Below, piece by piece: positions 1-9,044 of a stretch of DNA of 64,000 nucleotides. Numbering within the stretch: the first letter of the stretch is position 1; every line of letters begins with the position of its first letter. The position numbers were made by a program, and so were the translations under genes. Origin of the DNA: Rhizobium binae. Its GTDB lineage: Bacteria; Pseudomonadota; Alphaproteobacteria; Rhizobiales; Rhizobiaceae. A model generated the notes under the pieces. The model was not told the DNA's origin. It did no database searches and saw only the letters and a program-made list of their open reading frames with translations. Where the stretch lies: positions 62,001 to 126,000 of the forward strand of contig NZ_CP071607.1 in NCBI RefSeq assembly GCF_017357225.1, written 5' to 3'.

Positions 1-1032
1 CGGCAGCAGCATATCGACGAGGCCGAGTTCGCTGGCGCGCTTGGCGCGCAGCAGCTGTTCCTCGCGCGGCTTGACGCGCGGCACGATGAGGGCCGGCTTG
101 TCGAAGGAGAGAATTTCGCAATAGGTGTTGTAGCCGCCCATGGCGACCACGCCGGTGGCGCCGTCGATCAGCTCTTCCATGTGATTGTCGAACTCGATTA
201 CCTCGATATAGGGAATGGCTTCGCCCTTCTGCACCAGCTTGGTGCGCTCGGCCGCCGGCATATAGGGTCCGAGCACGACGAGCGCCTTCTGCGTCAGCGT
301 CGGATCGGCCTCATAGGCATTCAGCACGTCGTGGACGAGATCGGAGCCGTCGCCGCCGCCGCCAGTCGTGACCAGCAGGTAATTGTCCTTGCGGGCGTTG
401 ATCGAGGTCTTGCCCTTGGAGACGCTGCGCTGCAGGAAGCCGACGAAATCCATCTTCCGGCGCAGGCTGGCCGGCACGTCGAGACCGATCAGCGGGTCGT
501 AGAAATCGGGCGGGCCGTAGACCCAGACGCTGTCGTAATATTGGTCGATCTTCTGCATGATGCCGTTCCTCTTCCACTCGGCGTCGAGCAGATGCGGCGC
601 ATCCATGATCTCGCGCAAGCCGAGCACCAGCACGGTGCCGCGGGCCTTGAGATAGGCGAGCGTATCTTCGACCTCGCCCTTCAATCCCATCGGCTCCTTG
701 TCGACGATGAAGATATCGGGCTGGAAGGTCTCGGCCGTGTGGCGGATGCTCGATTCGCGCATCTTCAGCGTCTCGTGCAGGTCGATGTGGCTGGCGAGCG
801 ACGTATATTCGCCGTTGCGGAGCTTGATGACGCTCGGGATCTTCACGAAGTCGACGCGGGCGCGGTAGTCGAAGGCGCCGGCGATCGTCGCACCGGAAAT
901 GATCAGGATGTTGAGGCCGCGATAATCCTCGACCAGCGCATGGGCGATGGCGCGACAGCGGCGCAGGTGGCCGAGGCCGAAGGTGTCGTGGCTGTACATG
1001 AGGATGCGTGCATCTTCGAGACGTCTGGCCAT
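1..1032 (-). CDS. Glycosyltransferase, MurG-like (GT28-type) family, 3' end cut by the window edge
   Basis: Reading leftwards from an ATG at 1032-1030 with a GGAGGG ribosome site just upstream, the frame stays open for 344 codons to the window edge, so the C-terminus is missing. The N-terminus shows MYSHDTFGLGHLRRCRAIA, the glycine-rich nucleotide-sugar transferase start typical of MurG-like predicted glycosyltransferases. Around residues 225-235 is a TTGGGGDGSD loop, and near residues 295-305 VAMGGYNTYCE, the donor-binding motif of this fold. It probably transfers a sugar to a cell-surface or lipid acceptor; the acceptor cannot be inferred. The same-strand ABC operon ends at 1129, about 95 bases upstream, with a hairpin between, so co-transcription is uncertain. 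Confidence 0.85.
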   Translation of the reverse strand, partial: MARRLEDARILMYSHDTFGLGHLRRCRAIAHALVEDYRGLNILIISGATIAGAFDYRARVDFVKIPSVIKLRNGEYTSLASHIDLHETLKMRESSIRHTAETFQPDIFIVDKEPMGLKGEVEDTLAYLKARGTVLVLGLREIMDAPHLLDAEWKRNGIMQKIDQYYDSVWVYGPPDFYDPLIGLDVPASLRRKMDFVGFLQRSVSKGKTSINARKDNYLLVTTGGGGDGSDLVHDVLNAYEADPTLTQKALVVLGPYMPAAERTKLVQKGEAIPYIEVIEFDNHMEELIDGATGVVAMGGYNTYCEILSFDKPALIVPRVKPREEQLLRAKRASELGLVDMLLP

Positions 1033-1097
1033 GGGGGTTCCCTCCGGGGTGAAGAACATATTTAGCACCCCCGCCGTCCGGAGGCCATGAGGCGGGA

Positions 1098-1117
1098 GCG
1101 GCGCGTTAAGGCGCCGC
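1098..1117. terminator. GC-rich hairpin between the ABC operon and the glycosyltransferase gene
   Basis: A perfect 7-bp stem (GCGGCGC / GCGCCGC) with a 6-base loop lies 12 bases past the permease stop codon. The only T-run (CTTTT) follows it on the plus strand, whereas the flanking genes read leftwards, so it is not a classical intrinsic terminator for them. It may act as a 3' stabiliser or partial terminator. Confidence 0.35.
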
Positions 1118-1128
1118 CGGCTTTTCTG

Positions 1129-2301
1129 CTATTTGTAGGGATCTGCCGCATCGCGCAAGCCGTCTCCCAGAAAGTTGAACGCCAAAATGACAAGAACAAC
1201 AGGAATGATCGGAAAGAGCAGCCAAGGATAGAAGGCGATGACGCTGACGCTTTTTGCCTCGGTCAGCAGAATGCCCCAGCTGGTGATCGGTGGGCGGAGA
1301 CCGAGGCCGAGGAAGGAGAGTGCGGTCTCGCCGAGGATCATGCCGGGGATCGAAATCGTGGCCGAAGCAATGAGATGCGACATGAAGCCCGGCACCAGAT
1401 GGCGGCCGATGATGCGCGGCGTGCTGGCGCCCATCAGCTGGGCGGCCTGCACGTAATCCTCCTCACGCAGCGCCAGCAGCTTGGAGCGCACGGCACGCGC
1501 TAACCCGGTCCAATCGATAATGCCGAGGATGACGGTGATGCCGAAATAGATAACGATCGGGCTCCAGGTCACCGGCATGATGGCGGCGAGCGCCATCCAG
1601 AGCGGCAGGCTCGGCAGCGATTGCAATACTTCGATGAGGCGCTGGACGATGAGATCGAAAACGCCGCCCCAGTAACCGGCAAGGCCGCCGATGACGATGC
1701 CGAGCACGAAGCTGATCGCGATGCCGATAAGACCGATCGTCAGCGATATCCGCGCGCCGTAGAGGATGCGCGAGAGCACGTCGCGGCCTAGCCGGTCGGT
1801 GCCGAGCAGGAACATCTGGCCGCCGATCGCCGGGCAGACGAGGTGATAGTCCGAGGCGACGACGCCCCAGAATTTATAGGAATCGCCGCGGCAGAAGAAA
1901 CGGATTGGCTGCACGTCGTTCGGCTTGTCGACATAGATGCGGTGCAGCGTGTCGAGATCGAGCGTCATGCTGCGGCCGTAGACGAAGGGGCCGACGAAGC
2001 TGCCCTTGTCGAAGAAGTGGACCCGCTGCGGCGGCGCATGGATGTAATCGACGTTGCGCGTGTGCAGGCCGTAGGGCGCCAGGATCTCGACGATCAGGAT
2101 CATCAGGTAGATGGCGGCGAGAAAGATCCCGGAAATCAAGGCGAGCTTGTGCTGCTTGAACTTCCACCACATCAGCTGCTTTTGCGAGGCGAGATGGATG
2201 CGCGATTGCGCCGCCGTCATGGTTTCGGTCGCATGCGGATCGAAGGGCGCAGTCGAGACGTAATGGGGAAGCGGCGCGCCGGGTGCGGGAAGGGGCGACA
2301 T
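1129..2301 (-). CDS. Peptide/opine-type ABC transporter permease (DppC/OppC family)
   Basis: Inner-membrane permease of 390 residues, longer than the usual ~300 for DppC/OppC because of an N-terminal extension and a large periplasmic insert between the first membrane segment (about residues 53-75) and the core. The insert is followed by the family hallmark FLLGTDRLGRDVLSRI (about 165-180). The EAA loop that contacts the ATPase is recognisable in LREEDYVQAAQLMGAS, and the protein ends DGLRDAADPYK, the normal OppC-type terminus. Its start codon overlaps the stop of the preceding permease (TAATG), so the two are translationally coupled. It is the last gene of the four-gene operon starting at 7099. 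The substrate is unknown; long OppC forms also occur in transporters for oligosaccharides, so peptides are not assured. Confidence 0.93.
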   Translation of the reverse strand: MSPLPAPGAPLPHYVSTAPFDPHATETMTAAQSRIHLASQKQLMWWKFKQHKLALISGIFLAAIYLMILIVEILAPYGLHTRNVDYIHAPPQRVHFFDKGSFVGPFVYGRSMTLDLDTLHRIYVDKPNDVQPIRFFCRGDSYKFWGVVASDYHLVCPAIGGQMFLLGTDRLGRDVLSRILYGARISLTIGLIGIAISFVLGIVIGGLAGYWGGVFDLIVQRLIEVLQSLPSLPLWMALAAIMPVTWSPIVIYFGITVILGIIDWTGLARAVRSKLLALREEDYVQAAQLMGASTPRIIGRHLVPGFMSHLIASATISIPGMILGETALSFLGLGLRPPITSWGILLTEAKSVSVIAFYPWLLFPIIPVVLVILAFNFLGDGLRDAADPYK

Positions 2302-3299
2302 TATTTGGTGCTCCTGCCTTGCAGACGGATGCGGGGATCGAGGAAGCCGAGGGCGATATCGGAAATCAGCACGCCGATGACATTAAGAAAGGCGAGGAAC
2401 ATCAGGAACGAGCCGGCAAGATACATGTCCTGGCTCTGCAGCGCCTTGATCAGCATCGGCCCGGTCGTTTCCAGCGACAGCACGATCGCGACGATTTCGG
2501 CGCCCGAGATGATCGACGGCAGAATCGAACCGATATCGGCGATGAAGAAGTTGAGCGCCATGCGCAGCGGATATTTGACCAGCGCCCGCATCGGATGCAG
2601 GCCCTTGGCGCGGGCCGTCGTCACATATTGTTTCTGCATCTCGTCGAGCAGGTTGGCCCGCAGCCGCCGGATCATGCCGGCCGTACCCGCCGTGCCGACG
2701 ATGATCACGGGAATCCAGAGGTGGGCGAGGATCGACTTCGCCTTCGCCCAGCTCATCGGCTCGTTCAGATATTCCTGGCCCATCAGGTGGCCGATCGACA
2801 GACCGAACCAGACATTGGCGAAATACATCAGGATCAGCGCCAGCATGAAGTTCGGAATGGCGATGCCGAGCAGGCCGAGGAAGGTCAGCCCATAATCACC
2901 CCAGCTATACTGGTGCGTGGCCGAATAGATGCCGATCGGAAAAGCGATGAGCCAGGTGAGCAGAATCGTCGTGAAGGAGACGAGGATGGTCAGCCACAGG
3001 CGGTCGCCGACAACGTCGGACACCGGCAGCTGGTATTCGAAGGAATAGCCGAAATCGCCGTGCAGCATGCCGCCGACCCAGTAGAAATAGCGCACGATCT
3101 CCGGCTTGTCGAAGCCGTATTGCTGGCGCATCTCCTCGATTTCCTGGAGATTGGCGGTCTCGCCCGAAGCGCGCAGCTCGGCGATCTGGCTCTCGAAGAA
3201 GTCACCCGGCGGCAGTTCGATGATCGTGAAGACCAGCGCCGAAATGACGAAGAGCGTCGGGACCATGGCGGCGATGCGCCAGAGAATGTATCTGAGCAC
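2301..3299 (-). CDS. Peptide/opine-type ABC transporter permease (DppB/OppB family)
   Basis: Permease of 332 residues, normal for OppB/DppB. It starts MLRYILWRIAAMVPTLFVIS, the typical first transmembrane helix of the family. A periplasmic loop (about 35-100) precedes five further hydrophobic segments. The cytoplasmic EAA-type loop is in the stretch TARAKGLHPMRALVKYPLR (about 225-245). The C-terminus ends with a FLDPRIRLQ motif usual in OppB proteins. It sits 3 bases after the binding-protein gene and overlaps the next permease by one base, so all four genes form one transcription unit. It pairs with the OppC-type permease to form the channel. Confidence 0.93.
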   Translation of the reverse strand: MLRYILWRIAAMVPTLFVISALVFTIIELPPGDFFESQIAELRASGETANLQEIEEMRQQYGFDKPEIVRYFYWVGGMLHGDFGYSFEYQLPVSDVVGDRLWLTILVSFTTILLTWLIAFPIGIYSATHQYSWGDYGLTFLGLLGIAIPNFMLALILMYFANVWFGLSIGHLMGQEYLNEPMSWAKAKSILAHLWIPVIIVGTAGTAGMIRRLRANLLDEMQKQYVTTARAKGLHPMRALVKYPLRMALNFFIADIGSILPSIISGAEIVAIVLSLETTGPMLIKALQSQDMYLAGSFLMFLAFLNVIGVLISDIALGFLDPRIRLQGRSTK

Positions 3300-3302
3300 G
3301 CC

Positions 3303-5210
3303 TCAGGCCTCCTTGTACCAGAATGCATCCGGCATGTAGATGCCGAGATAGGAGGTGGGATCGAAGCCGTAGAGCGCTTTCTCCGGCAGGTTCTGCAGCT
3401 TGGCGGCGCGAAGGATCGGCTGCAGCGTGCTGTTGATGAGGCCGATCGAAAACACCTGCTGCGTATAGAGAGACAGCATCTTGTGCCAGATGGCCTGACG
3501 TTCCTCGAATTTCGCGGTCGAGCCCCACTGGTTGAGCAGATCGACCAGCTCGGCTGCCTCCGGCAGGTCGGGTGCCACGCCTTCCTGGCCGGCGGAGAGG
3601 TAATGCATTCCCCAGAGCGGCCATTGCAGCTGATCGTCGAGCGTCGGGGCGAGCCCGGACGGCGACATGTCGGCCGTCGGCACGCCGTTGTCGAGACCGT
3701 ACCAGATCGACATCATGATGGTGCCGCTCATGGCGCGGTTGCGGAAGACGTCGCGCTGCGACGTCCGGGTATAGAGCGCCAGGCCGACATTGGCCCAGTG
3801 GTCGTGCACCAGCTCCAGCACGTCGGTATCGAGGTTGCTCTCGCCGGCTGTTTCGACGGTGATCTCGGCGCGCCGCCCATCGGGCAGCAGCCGGATGCCG
3901 TCATCGCTGCGCTTGCTCAAACCAAGCTCGTCGAGCAGACGATTGGCCTCGTCGGGGTCGAACTTGACGTAGGCGTCGGCATATTCCTGCTTGAAGAGCG
4001 GGCTGTCGGGCAGAACGGTATCGGCGCTCGGCGTGCCCAGCCCGTAGAAGGCGACCATGTTGATCTCGTGCCGGTCGATCGCGAGCGACAGTGCCCGGCG
4101 CAGGCGCGCGTCGCGAAACAGGCCGCGCCATACCTCGTCGGCGCAGTTGAGGTTCGGCAGCAGCGTGATACGCGAGCCGCGCGCGACCTTCCAGAGATTG
4201 ACTTTTACCGGGAAGCGTTTCTCGGCCTCCTTGAGGAAGGTGTAGTCGTTGAAATCGATGCCTGTCGCCTGCAGATCGGCTTCGCCGGCGCCCGCCTTGG
4301 CGGCGATGATCGACGAGGAGGAAACGTTGAGGATGAAACGGTCGAGATAGGGAAGCTGCCTGCCGGTCTCGTCAACACGGTGGAAGAACGGGTTGCGCTC
4401 GAAGACAAATTGCTCGGCCGGCAGCGCCGTCGTGTTGTGCCAGGGATCGAGCGTCGGCAGGTTCGGATTCTCAGGACGGTAGGAGCGCGCCATCTTGATG
4501 TGCAGATCCTGCCACTTCTTGACGCGGTAGGTCTTCATCATCTGTTCCATCTTCGCCTCGTCGGGCTGGAATTTCTTATGGAACTGCTTGAGGTAATGCG
4601 CCGGCCCGAAGATGACGAGCGGTATGGGGCCTGCCAGCGTCGGCAGGAACATCGGATTCGGTTTTTCCCACGTATAGCGCACCGTCAGCGCATCGAGCAT
4701 CTCGAAGCGCGGCAGGCTGCCGTGCGGACGAAGCTCAAGCGCGCCGCCGCCCGGCGTGAGCTTGTCGTTCAGGATGACGTCTTCCCACCAGTAGCGGAAA
4801 TCGTCGGCGGTGAACGGCTCCCCATCGGACCATTTATGGCCTTCGCGCAGCGTGAAGGTGAAGACCGTGTCGTCCTCGGAGCGGAAGTCGGCGAGGATAT
4901 CCGGCTGGAACCGCAAGTGCTTGTCGTAGCCAACCAGGCGGGAATAGCCGTAGATCGTCATGAAGCGGATGTCGCGCTGGCTGCCGATGATGGTGCGTAC
5001 CGTGCCGCCATAGGCGCCGGGTTCGAGCCCCATCTCCTTCAGATTGACGATGCGCGGACGGGCGGGAATGCGATCGGCCATCGCAGGCAGGCTGCCTGAT
5101 GCCAGCTTCTCCTTGAGGAATTCCGGTTCGACAGCCTGCTCGGCCCGAAGCACCGCCGGCGCGATTGCGGCGCCGACGAGGCCGCCCAGAAAGGTGCGAC
5201 GCGTTACCAT
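3303..5210 (-). CDS. Large periplasmic ABC solute-binding protein (SBP family 5) with Tat-like leader
   Basis: Family 5 extracellular solute-binding protein of 635 residues, distinctly longer than DppA/OppA (about 540). The leader [20 protein letters not shown] has a twin-arginine motif (RRTFLG) followed by a hydrophobic stretch and a likely cleavage near residue 23, so Tat export is plausible. Family-typical segments include FTFTLREGHKWSDGEPFTADDF (about 118-139) and LRRALSLAIDRHEI (about 375). The gene starts one base inside the stop of the double-ATPase gene (TGATG). Large SBP5 proteins in rhizobia include alpha-galactoside binders such as AgpA, so the ligand could be an oligopeptide or an oligosaccharide; the sequence alone does not decide. 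Confidence 0.9.
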   Translation of the reverse strand: MVTRRTFLGGLVGAAIAPAVLRAEQAVEPEFLKEKLASGSLPAMADRIPARPRIVNLKEMGLEPGAYGGTVRTIIGSQRDIRFMTIYGYSRLVGYDKHLRFQPDILADFRSEDDTVFTFTLREGHKWSDGEPFTADDFRYWWEDVILNDKLTPGGGALELRPHGSLPRFEMLDALTVRYTWEKPNPMFLPTLAGPIPLVIFGPAHYLKQFHKKFQPDEAKMEQMMKTYRVKKWQDLHIKMARSYRPENPNLPTLDPWHNTTALPAEQFVFERNPFFHRVDETGRQLPYLDRFILNVSSSSIIAAKAGAGEADLQATGIDFNDYTFLKEAEKRFPVKVNLWKVARGSRITLLPNLNCADEVWRGLFRDARLRRALSLAIDRHEINMVAFYGLGTPSADTVLPDSPLFKQEYADAYVKFDPDEANRLLDELGLSKRSDDGIRLLPDGRRAEITVETAGESNLDTDVLELVHDHWANVGLALYTRTSQRDVFRNRAMSGTIMMSIWYGLDNGVPTADMSPSGLAPTLDDQLQWPLWGMHYLSAGQEGVAPDLPEAAELVDLLNQWGSTAKFEERQAIWHKMLSLYTQQVFSIGLINSTLQPILRAAKLQNLPEKALYGFDPTSYLGIYMPDAFWYKEA

Positions 5211-7099
5211 CAGCGCAACTCCTCGATATCGACGCCCTTGCGGGCGCGCACCAGATGGCCGTCGCCGAGATCGGCATAGGCCAGCTCGGAGGCATCATCA
5301 TGATCAGCGGTGAAGGTTGGGCCCCAGTTCTGCTTGTCGGCGGCGCCGTTTTCGCGCAGCGCCTTGAAATCGAGCGGCCGGTCGAGATCGGGGAAAGGGA
5401 CGGCGGCGAGCAGCGATTTCGTATAGGGGTGTACTGGATCGCGCAGGATGATTTCGCGCGGCGCGATTTCAACGATGCGGCCCTTGCACATGACGGCGAT
5501 GCGGTCGGCCATGTAATCGACGACGGCGAGGTTGTGCGAGATGAACAGATAGGTCAGCCCCAGTTCCTTCTGCAGATCCTTCAAGAGGTTGAGGATCTGC
5601 GCCTGGACGGAGACGTCGAGGGCTGAGACCGGTTCGTCGAGGATGACGAGTTTCGGCCCGAGGGCAAGCGCGCGTGCAATGCCTATGCGCTGGCGCTGGC
5701 CGCCGGAGAAGCTGTGGGGGTAACGGCTGAGATAGCGCTTGTCGAGGCCGATCGCCCCCATCAATCCTTCGACCTTGCGCTTGCGCTCGGCGCTGTCGCC
5801 GCGATCGTGGATCTCCAGCGGCTCGCTGAGAATGTTGCGCACCGTCATGCGTGGCGAAAGCGAGGAGACCGGATCCTGGAATACCATTTGGATCTTGGTG
5901 CGCATATCCTGCAGTGCCTCGCCGCGAACGGAAAGCAGGTCGATCACGTCCGTGCCGTCGTTGAACATCACCGCGCCGCCGTCCGGCGTGATGGCGCGCA
6001 TCAGAATCTTGCTGAGTGTCGTCTTGCCGCAGCCTGATTCGCCGACCAGGCCGAGACATTCGCCGCGGCGAATGTCGAAGCTGACATCGTCGACGGCGCG
6101 CAAGACGGTGGCCTCATGCCTGCCGAAGAGGCTGCGCCTGCGCGTCTTGTAGGTCTTCGAGAGATTGGAGACGGACAGCAGCGTGCCCGGGGTCTCCGCC
6201 TGCAGCGGCTTCTTCTTGCCGACCAGCGTCTCGAGATTGACCGGCACATCGCGCAATGCCTTCAGCCGCTCGCCAGGTTTCATGTCGAAATGCGGAACGG
6301 CGGCCATCAGTGCCTTGAGATAGGGATGCTGCGGGTTGCGGAAGATCGCCTCGACCGGCCCGGCTTCCATGATCTCGCCGTGATAGATGACGACCACCTC
6401 GTCGGCCATGTTGGCGACGATGCCGAGATCGTGGGTAATGAGCAGCATCGCCATACCGAGCTTGGCCTGCAGTTCTCGCAGCAGTTCGAGGATCTGCGCC
6501 TGGATCGTCACGTCGAGCGCCGTCGTCGGCTCGTCGGCAATCAGCAGCGCCGGCTTGCAGATCAGCGCCATGGCGATCATCGCGCGCTGGCGCATGCCGC
6601 CGGACAATTCGAACGGATACATGTCGTAGGTGCGGTGCGGATTGGAAAAACCGACGAGGCCGAGCATTTCCTCGGTCCTTTCACGCGCCTCCTGCTTGTC
6701 GCTCTCGGTGTGGATCAACAGCACTTCGCTGATCTGGTTGCCGATCGTGTGCAGCGGCGACAGCGAGGTCATCGGCTCCTGGAAGATCGTCGCCATGCGC
6801 CGGCCGCGCAGGTCGCGCATTTCCTCGCTGTCGCGCGACAGGGAGAGGATATCGGTCGTATTGCCATCGAGCGGATCGGTGAAGAGGATGCTGCCGGATG
6901 CCTTGGCCGGATTGGGCAGAATGCCCATGACTGCCTGGCTGATCACCGATTTGCCCGAGCCGGATTCACCGACGAGAGCGGTGACCTTGCCTGGAAGGAT
7001 GCGGAGATTGGCTTCCTTTACGACACGCAGCCGGTCGCCGAAAACGGAGAAGGAGACATCGAGGTTCTCAATACGCAACAAATCGGCAGCGGACGCCAT
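5210..7099 (-). CDS. Fused double ATP-binding protein of the peptide-type ABC transporter (DppD-DppF fusion)
   Basis: One 629-residue protein with two complete ATPase halves. Half 1 has Walker A GESGSGKS (about residue 43), signature LSGGMRQR and Walker [13 protein letters not shown]. Half 2 has Walker [10 protein letters not shown] (about residue 350), signature FSGGQRQR and Walker [13 protein letters not shown]. Each half carries the C-terminal oligopeptide-transporter extension ([30 protein letters not shown]). It is the first gene of the operon, cytoplasmic, powering the permeases at 1129-3299. An FNR/FixK-type palindrome lies 71-84 bases upstream of the start codon. Both nucleotide sites look catalytically intact. 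Confidence 0.93.
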   Translation of the reverse strand: MASAADLLRIENLDVSFSVFGDRLRVVKEANLRILPGKVTALVGESGSGKSVISQAVMGILPNPAKASGSILFTDPLDGNTTDILSLSRDSEEMRDLRGRRMATIFQEPMTSLSPLHTIGNQISEVLLIHTESDKQEARERTEEMLGLVGFSNPHRTYDMYPFELSGGMRQRAMIAMALICKPALLIADEPTTALDVTIQAQILELLRELQAKLGMAMLLITHDLGIVANMADEVVVIYHGEIMEAGPVEAIFRNPQHPYLKALMAAVPHFDMKPGERLKALRDVPVNLETLVGKKKPLQAETPGTLLSVSNLSKTYKTRRRSLFGRHEATVLRAVDDVSFDIRRGECLGLVGESGCGKTTLSKILMRAITPDGGAVMFNDGTDVIDLLSVRGEALQDMRTKIQMVFQDPVSSLSPRMTVRNILSEPLEIHDRGDSAERKRKVEGLMGAIGLDKRYLSRYPHSFSGGQRQRIGIARALALGPKLVILDEPVSALDVSVQAQILNLLKDLQKELGLTYLFISHNLAVVDYMADRIAVMCKGRIVEIAPREIILRDPVHPYTKSLLAAVPFPDLDRPLDFKALRENGAADKQNWGPTFTADHDDASELAYADLGDGHLVRARKGVDIEELR

Positions 7100-7141
7100 A
7101 CCAATGAAATTCCCCAGTCTTCTGTGTTCCCGTTAAGGCAC

Positions 7142-7183
7142 ACTATCGTACCGCAAACGGGGTGTCTAGTTGATGACAATCAA
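7142..7183 (-). promoter_or_regulatory. Perfect FNR/FixK-type box with spaced -10 element upstream of the ABC operon
   Basis: TTGAT-GACA-ATCAA at 7170-7183 matches the anaerobox consensus TTGAT-N4-ATCAA exactly. Reading leftwards, a possible -10 GATAGT lies at 7147-7142, centred 32 bases from the box centre. That is the spacing expected for a class II promoter activated from about -41.5 (start near 7135, 36-base leader to the ATG at 7099). Rhizobial FixK/FnrN activators of microaerobic and symbiotic genes bind this sequence. The link to this operon is inference from position. Confidence 0.6.
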
Positions 7184-7253
7184 GGGGATATTGCCGCCTT
7201 TCGCCGTAGTGGTGCGGACGAAACACGCAGTTTTATCGGTGCCGGCCGGCCTT

Positions 7254-8597
7254 TTACTGGATGAACTTCTCCATGCTGGTGCGCTTGACCTGTTTCTTGG
7301 CGTCCCGATGCAGCAGAATGACCTGCTCGGCTTCGGAAAGTCCGTTCTGCACGGCCTCGCGGAAATGTTCGTCGACATGGATCTCCGGGGCCGGCGCGCG
7401 CGGCTGCAGCACCGTCACCTTCTGGCGGATGCCGCGCAACTTCTCTTCGCCGAGCCGCGTCCACTCGCCGCCGCAATAACCGGCGAAGGCCTGGCTGGCG
7501 ACGACCTCGCGGCCGTATTTCTTGGTAAGGATCTGCAGACGCTGCACCTCGTTGACCGCCGATCCGAAGGCCGAGAAGGTCAGGCGGTCCTTCAGGCCGA
7601 CATTGCCGAACATGACGTTGCCGACATGCAGGCCGATGCCGTAGCCGATCTTGCTGAGCCCCTTCTGCTCGCGTTCGCTGTTGAGTTCGGCAACCCGCGC
7701 CTGGGCCTGGTGAACGGCCGAAAGTGCTGCCTCGCAGGCTATCTTCGACGGATCCTTGTGGCGCCCGCAGGGATAGACGGCCAGGAATCCGTCGCCGAGG
7801 AAGCTCAAGATTTCGCCGCCATTGCGGTTGAAGGGGGCGGCGATCGCGTCGAAGAACTGGTTCAGCGTGTCGATATAGGCCTGGCGGCCCTCCTTTTCGG
7901 CATACATGGTGGATTCACGCATGTCGCCCATGACGAGAGCCGCACGGATCGTCTCGCCGTCGCCGCGGCGGATCTGGCCGTTCAGCACCCGCTTGCCGGC
8001 GTCGCCGCCGAGATAGGTGGTCAGCATATTGTTGGCGAGCTTGCCGAGCACCGCCATCTTGGCGGCGACCGCCAGATGGTTCTGCATTCGCAGCAGCGCA
8101 TCGATCATGTCGTCGGCAAAGCCGTTATTGTGGTCGGTCGACCACGAGCCCATCATGCCCTGCACCGAGCCGTCGCCGAAGGGCTGCACGAAGGCGAGGT
8201 AGTCGGTGATCTTGTCCTTGCGCAGATCCTCGAAGATCGGGAATTCGGCCGGCCCTTCCTGCGACAGCCGGCGGCGGATGTGCTGCAGGTTGTTGTCGAG
8301 CAGGTAATAATAGGGGCTCTGCAGGAAGCGGTCCGGCTTCTGCCCGGCCGGCATGCGAAAGCCCTCGATGGTGACGCCGCTGGCGCGCCGCCAGGTGAAG
8401 CTCAGCGCATCGTAGAGCGGATGCAGCATCGAGAACGTCAGGTGCACGCGCGCGATCGGCAGACCGGCGGCGGCAAGCCTTTCGCAGAAACCGCGCACGA
8501 TGTTTTCAAGCTCGTCCCCGGCCAGCGAAGAGTTGGTCAGCCATTCAGCGACCCGGTCCAACAGGATGGAGGACACGCTGGATTCGATCGTGCTCAT
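7254..8597 (-). CDS. Adenylate/guanylate cyclase catalytic-domain protein (class III)
   Basis: Predicted soluble class III nucleotide cyclase of 447 residues from the ATG at 8597; upstream in-frame ATGs up to 8666 would add 23 residues with no family character. The N-terminal half (about 1-195) has no motif I can name and may be a sensory domain. The catalytic domain (about 215-400) carries the first metal aspartate in MGDMRESTMYAE, the second in SFLGDGFLAVYP, and the transition-state region FSAFGSAVNEVQRLQ. It should make cAMP (or cGMP). The C-terminal tail (EQVILLHRDAKKQVKR) is polar. It stands alone, separated by about 150 bases from the ABC operon. Rhizobia carry many such cyclases and its input signal is unknown. 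Confidence 0.85.
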   Translation of the reverse strand: MSTIESSVSSILLDRVAEWLTNSSLAGDELENIVRGFCERLAAAGLPIARVHLTFSMLHPLYDALSFTWRRASGVTIEGFRMPAGQKPDRFLQSPYYYLLDNNLQHIRRRLSQEGPAEFPIFEDLRKDKITDYLAFVQPFGDGSVQGMMGSWSTDHNNGFADDMIDALLRMQNHLAVAAKMAVLGKLANNMLTTYLGGDAGKRVLNGQIRRGDGETIRAALVMGDMRESTMYAEKEGRQAYIDTLNQFFDAIAAPFNRNGGEILSFLGDGFLAVYPCGRHKDPSKIACEAALSAVHQAQARVAELNSEREQKGLSKIGYGIGLHVGNVMFGNVGLKDRLTFSAFGSAVNEVQRLQILTKKYGREVVASQAFAGYCGGEWTRLGEEKLRGIRQKVTVLQPRAPAPEIHVDEHFREAVQNGLSEAEQVILLHRDAKKQVKRTSMEKFIQ

Positions 8598-9044
8598 TCT
8601 CGGTATGATCCTCATAATGCACGCCATCCCCCAGAGACAAAAATCCCTTGGCCGGCACATTTTCATGCGCAGGTCACAAGGAAATCAGGATGTGCGAGCG
8701 GTAATATTGTGTCAACGATCTACCGAAAGCCCGGCAGTGGCGCCCCTCAGCTCCCCATGGCGGGGAATCGGACGGGTGGTCCTTTCACAGCGGTTCATTA
8801 TCAAAAATCAAAATAGGGGTGCTGCATGTGCGAAACAATGGGGACGAGGATTTTTTTGTGCCCCAAAGTTGCAACAAAGGATTGTGCCGGGGCATTTCGA
8901 CCACACTCGGCAAAGGATCTTTCAGCATGCCGTCGACCGAGGAGGGATTTGATCGCTAACCGTCGCTTTTGCCGCCGGGGAGAAGAGGACTCCGGGTTTA
9001 ATTCACCGCAATCATGCATTAGATCAGCTTCCTGATTTTCCCGT
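8598..9044. other. Intergenic stretch between cyclase and nucleotide-sugar dehydrogenase genes
   Basis: About 450 bases between divergent genes, visibly less GC-rich than the surroundings, with several A/T runs around 8800-8860. An imperfect GGGG...CCCC hairpin surrounds the T-run near 8840-8866. Both promoters must lie here. I found no convincing ORF, RNA gene or operator. Confidence 0.5.

Noticed and set aside
2283..5099. 938-codon open frame on the plus strand opposite the ABC permease and binding-protein genes
   Set aside because: It mirrors the codon bias of GC-rich genes on the opposite strand, is rich in His, Arg, Asp and Gln, and has no family features. The minus-strand genes have clear domains.
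8830..8880. GGGG...CCCC hairpin with a T-run inside, considered as a terminator or riboregulator
   Set aside because: The stem is imperfect and the T-run lies in the loop rather than after it, so it fits neither a terminator nor a known riboswitch.
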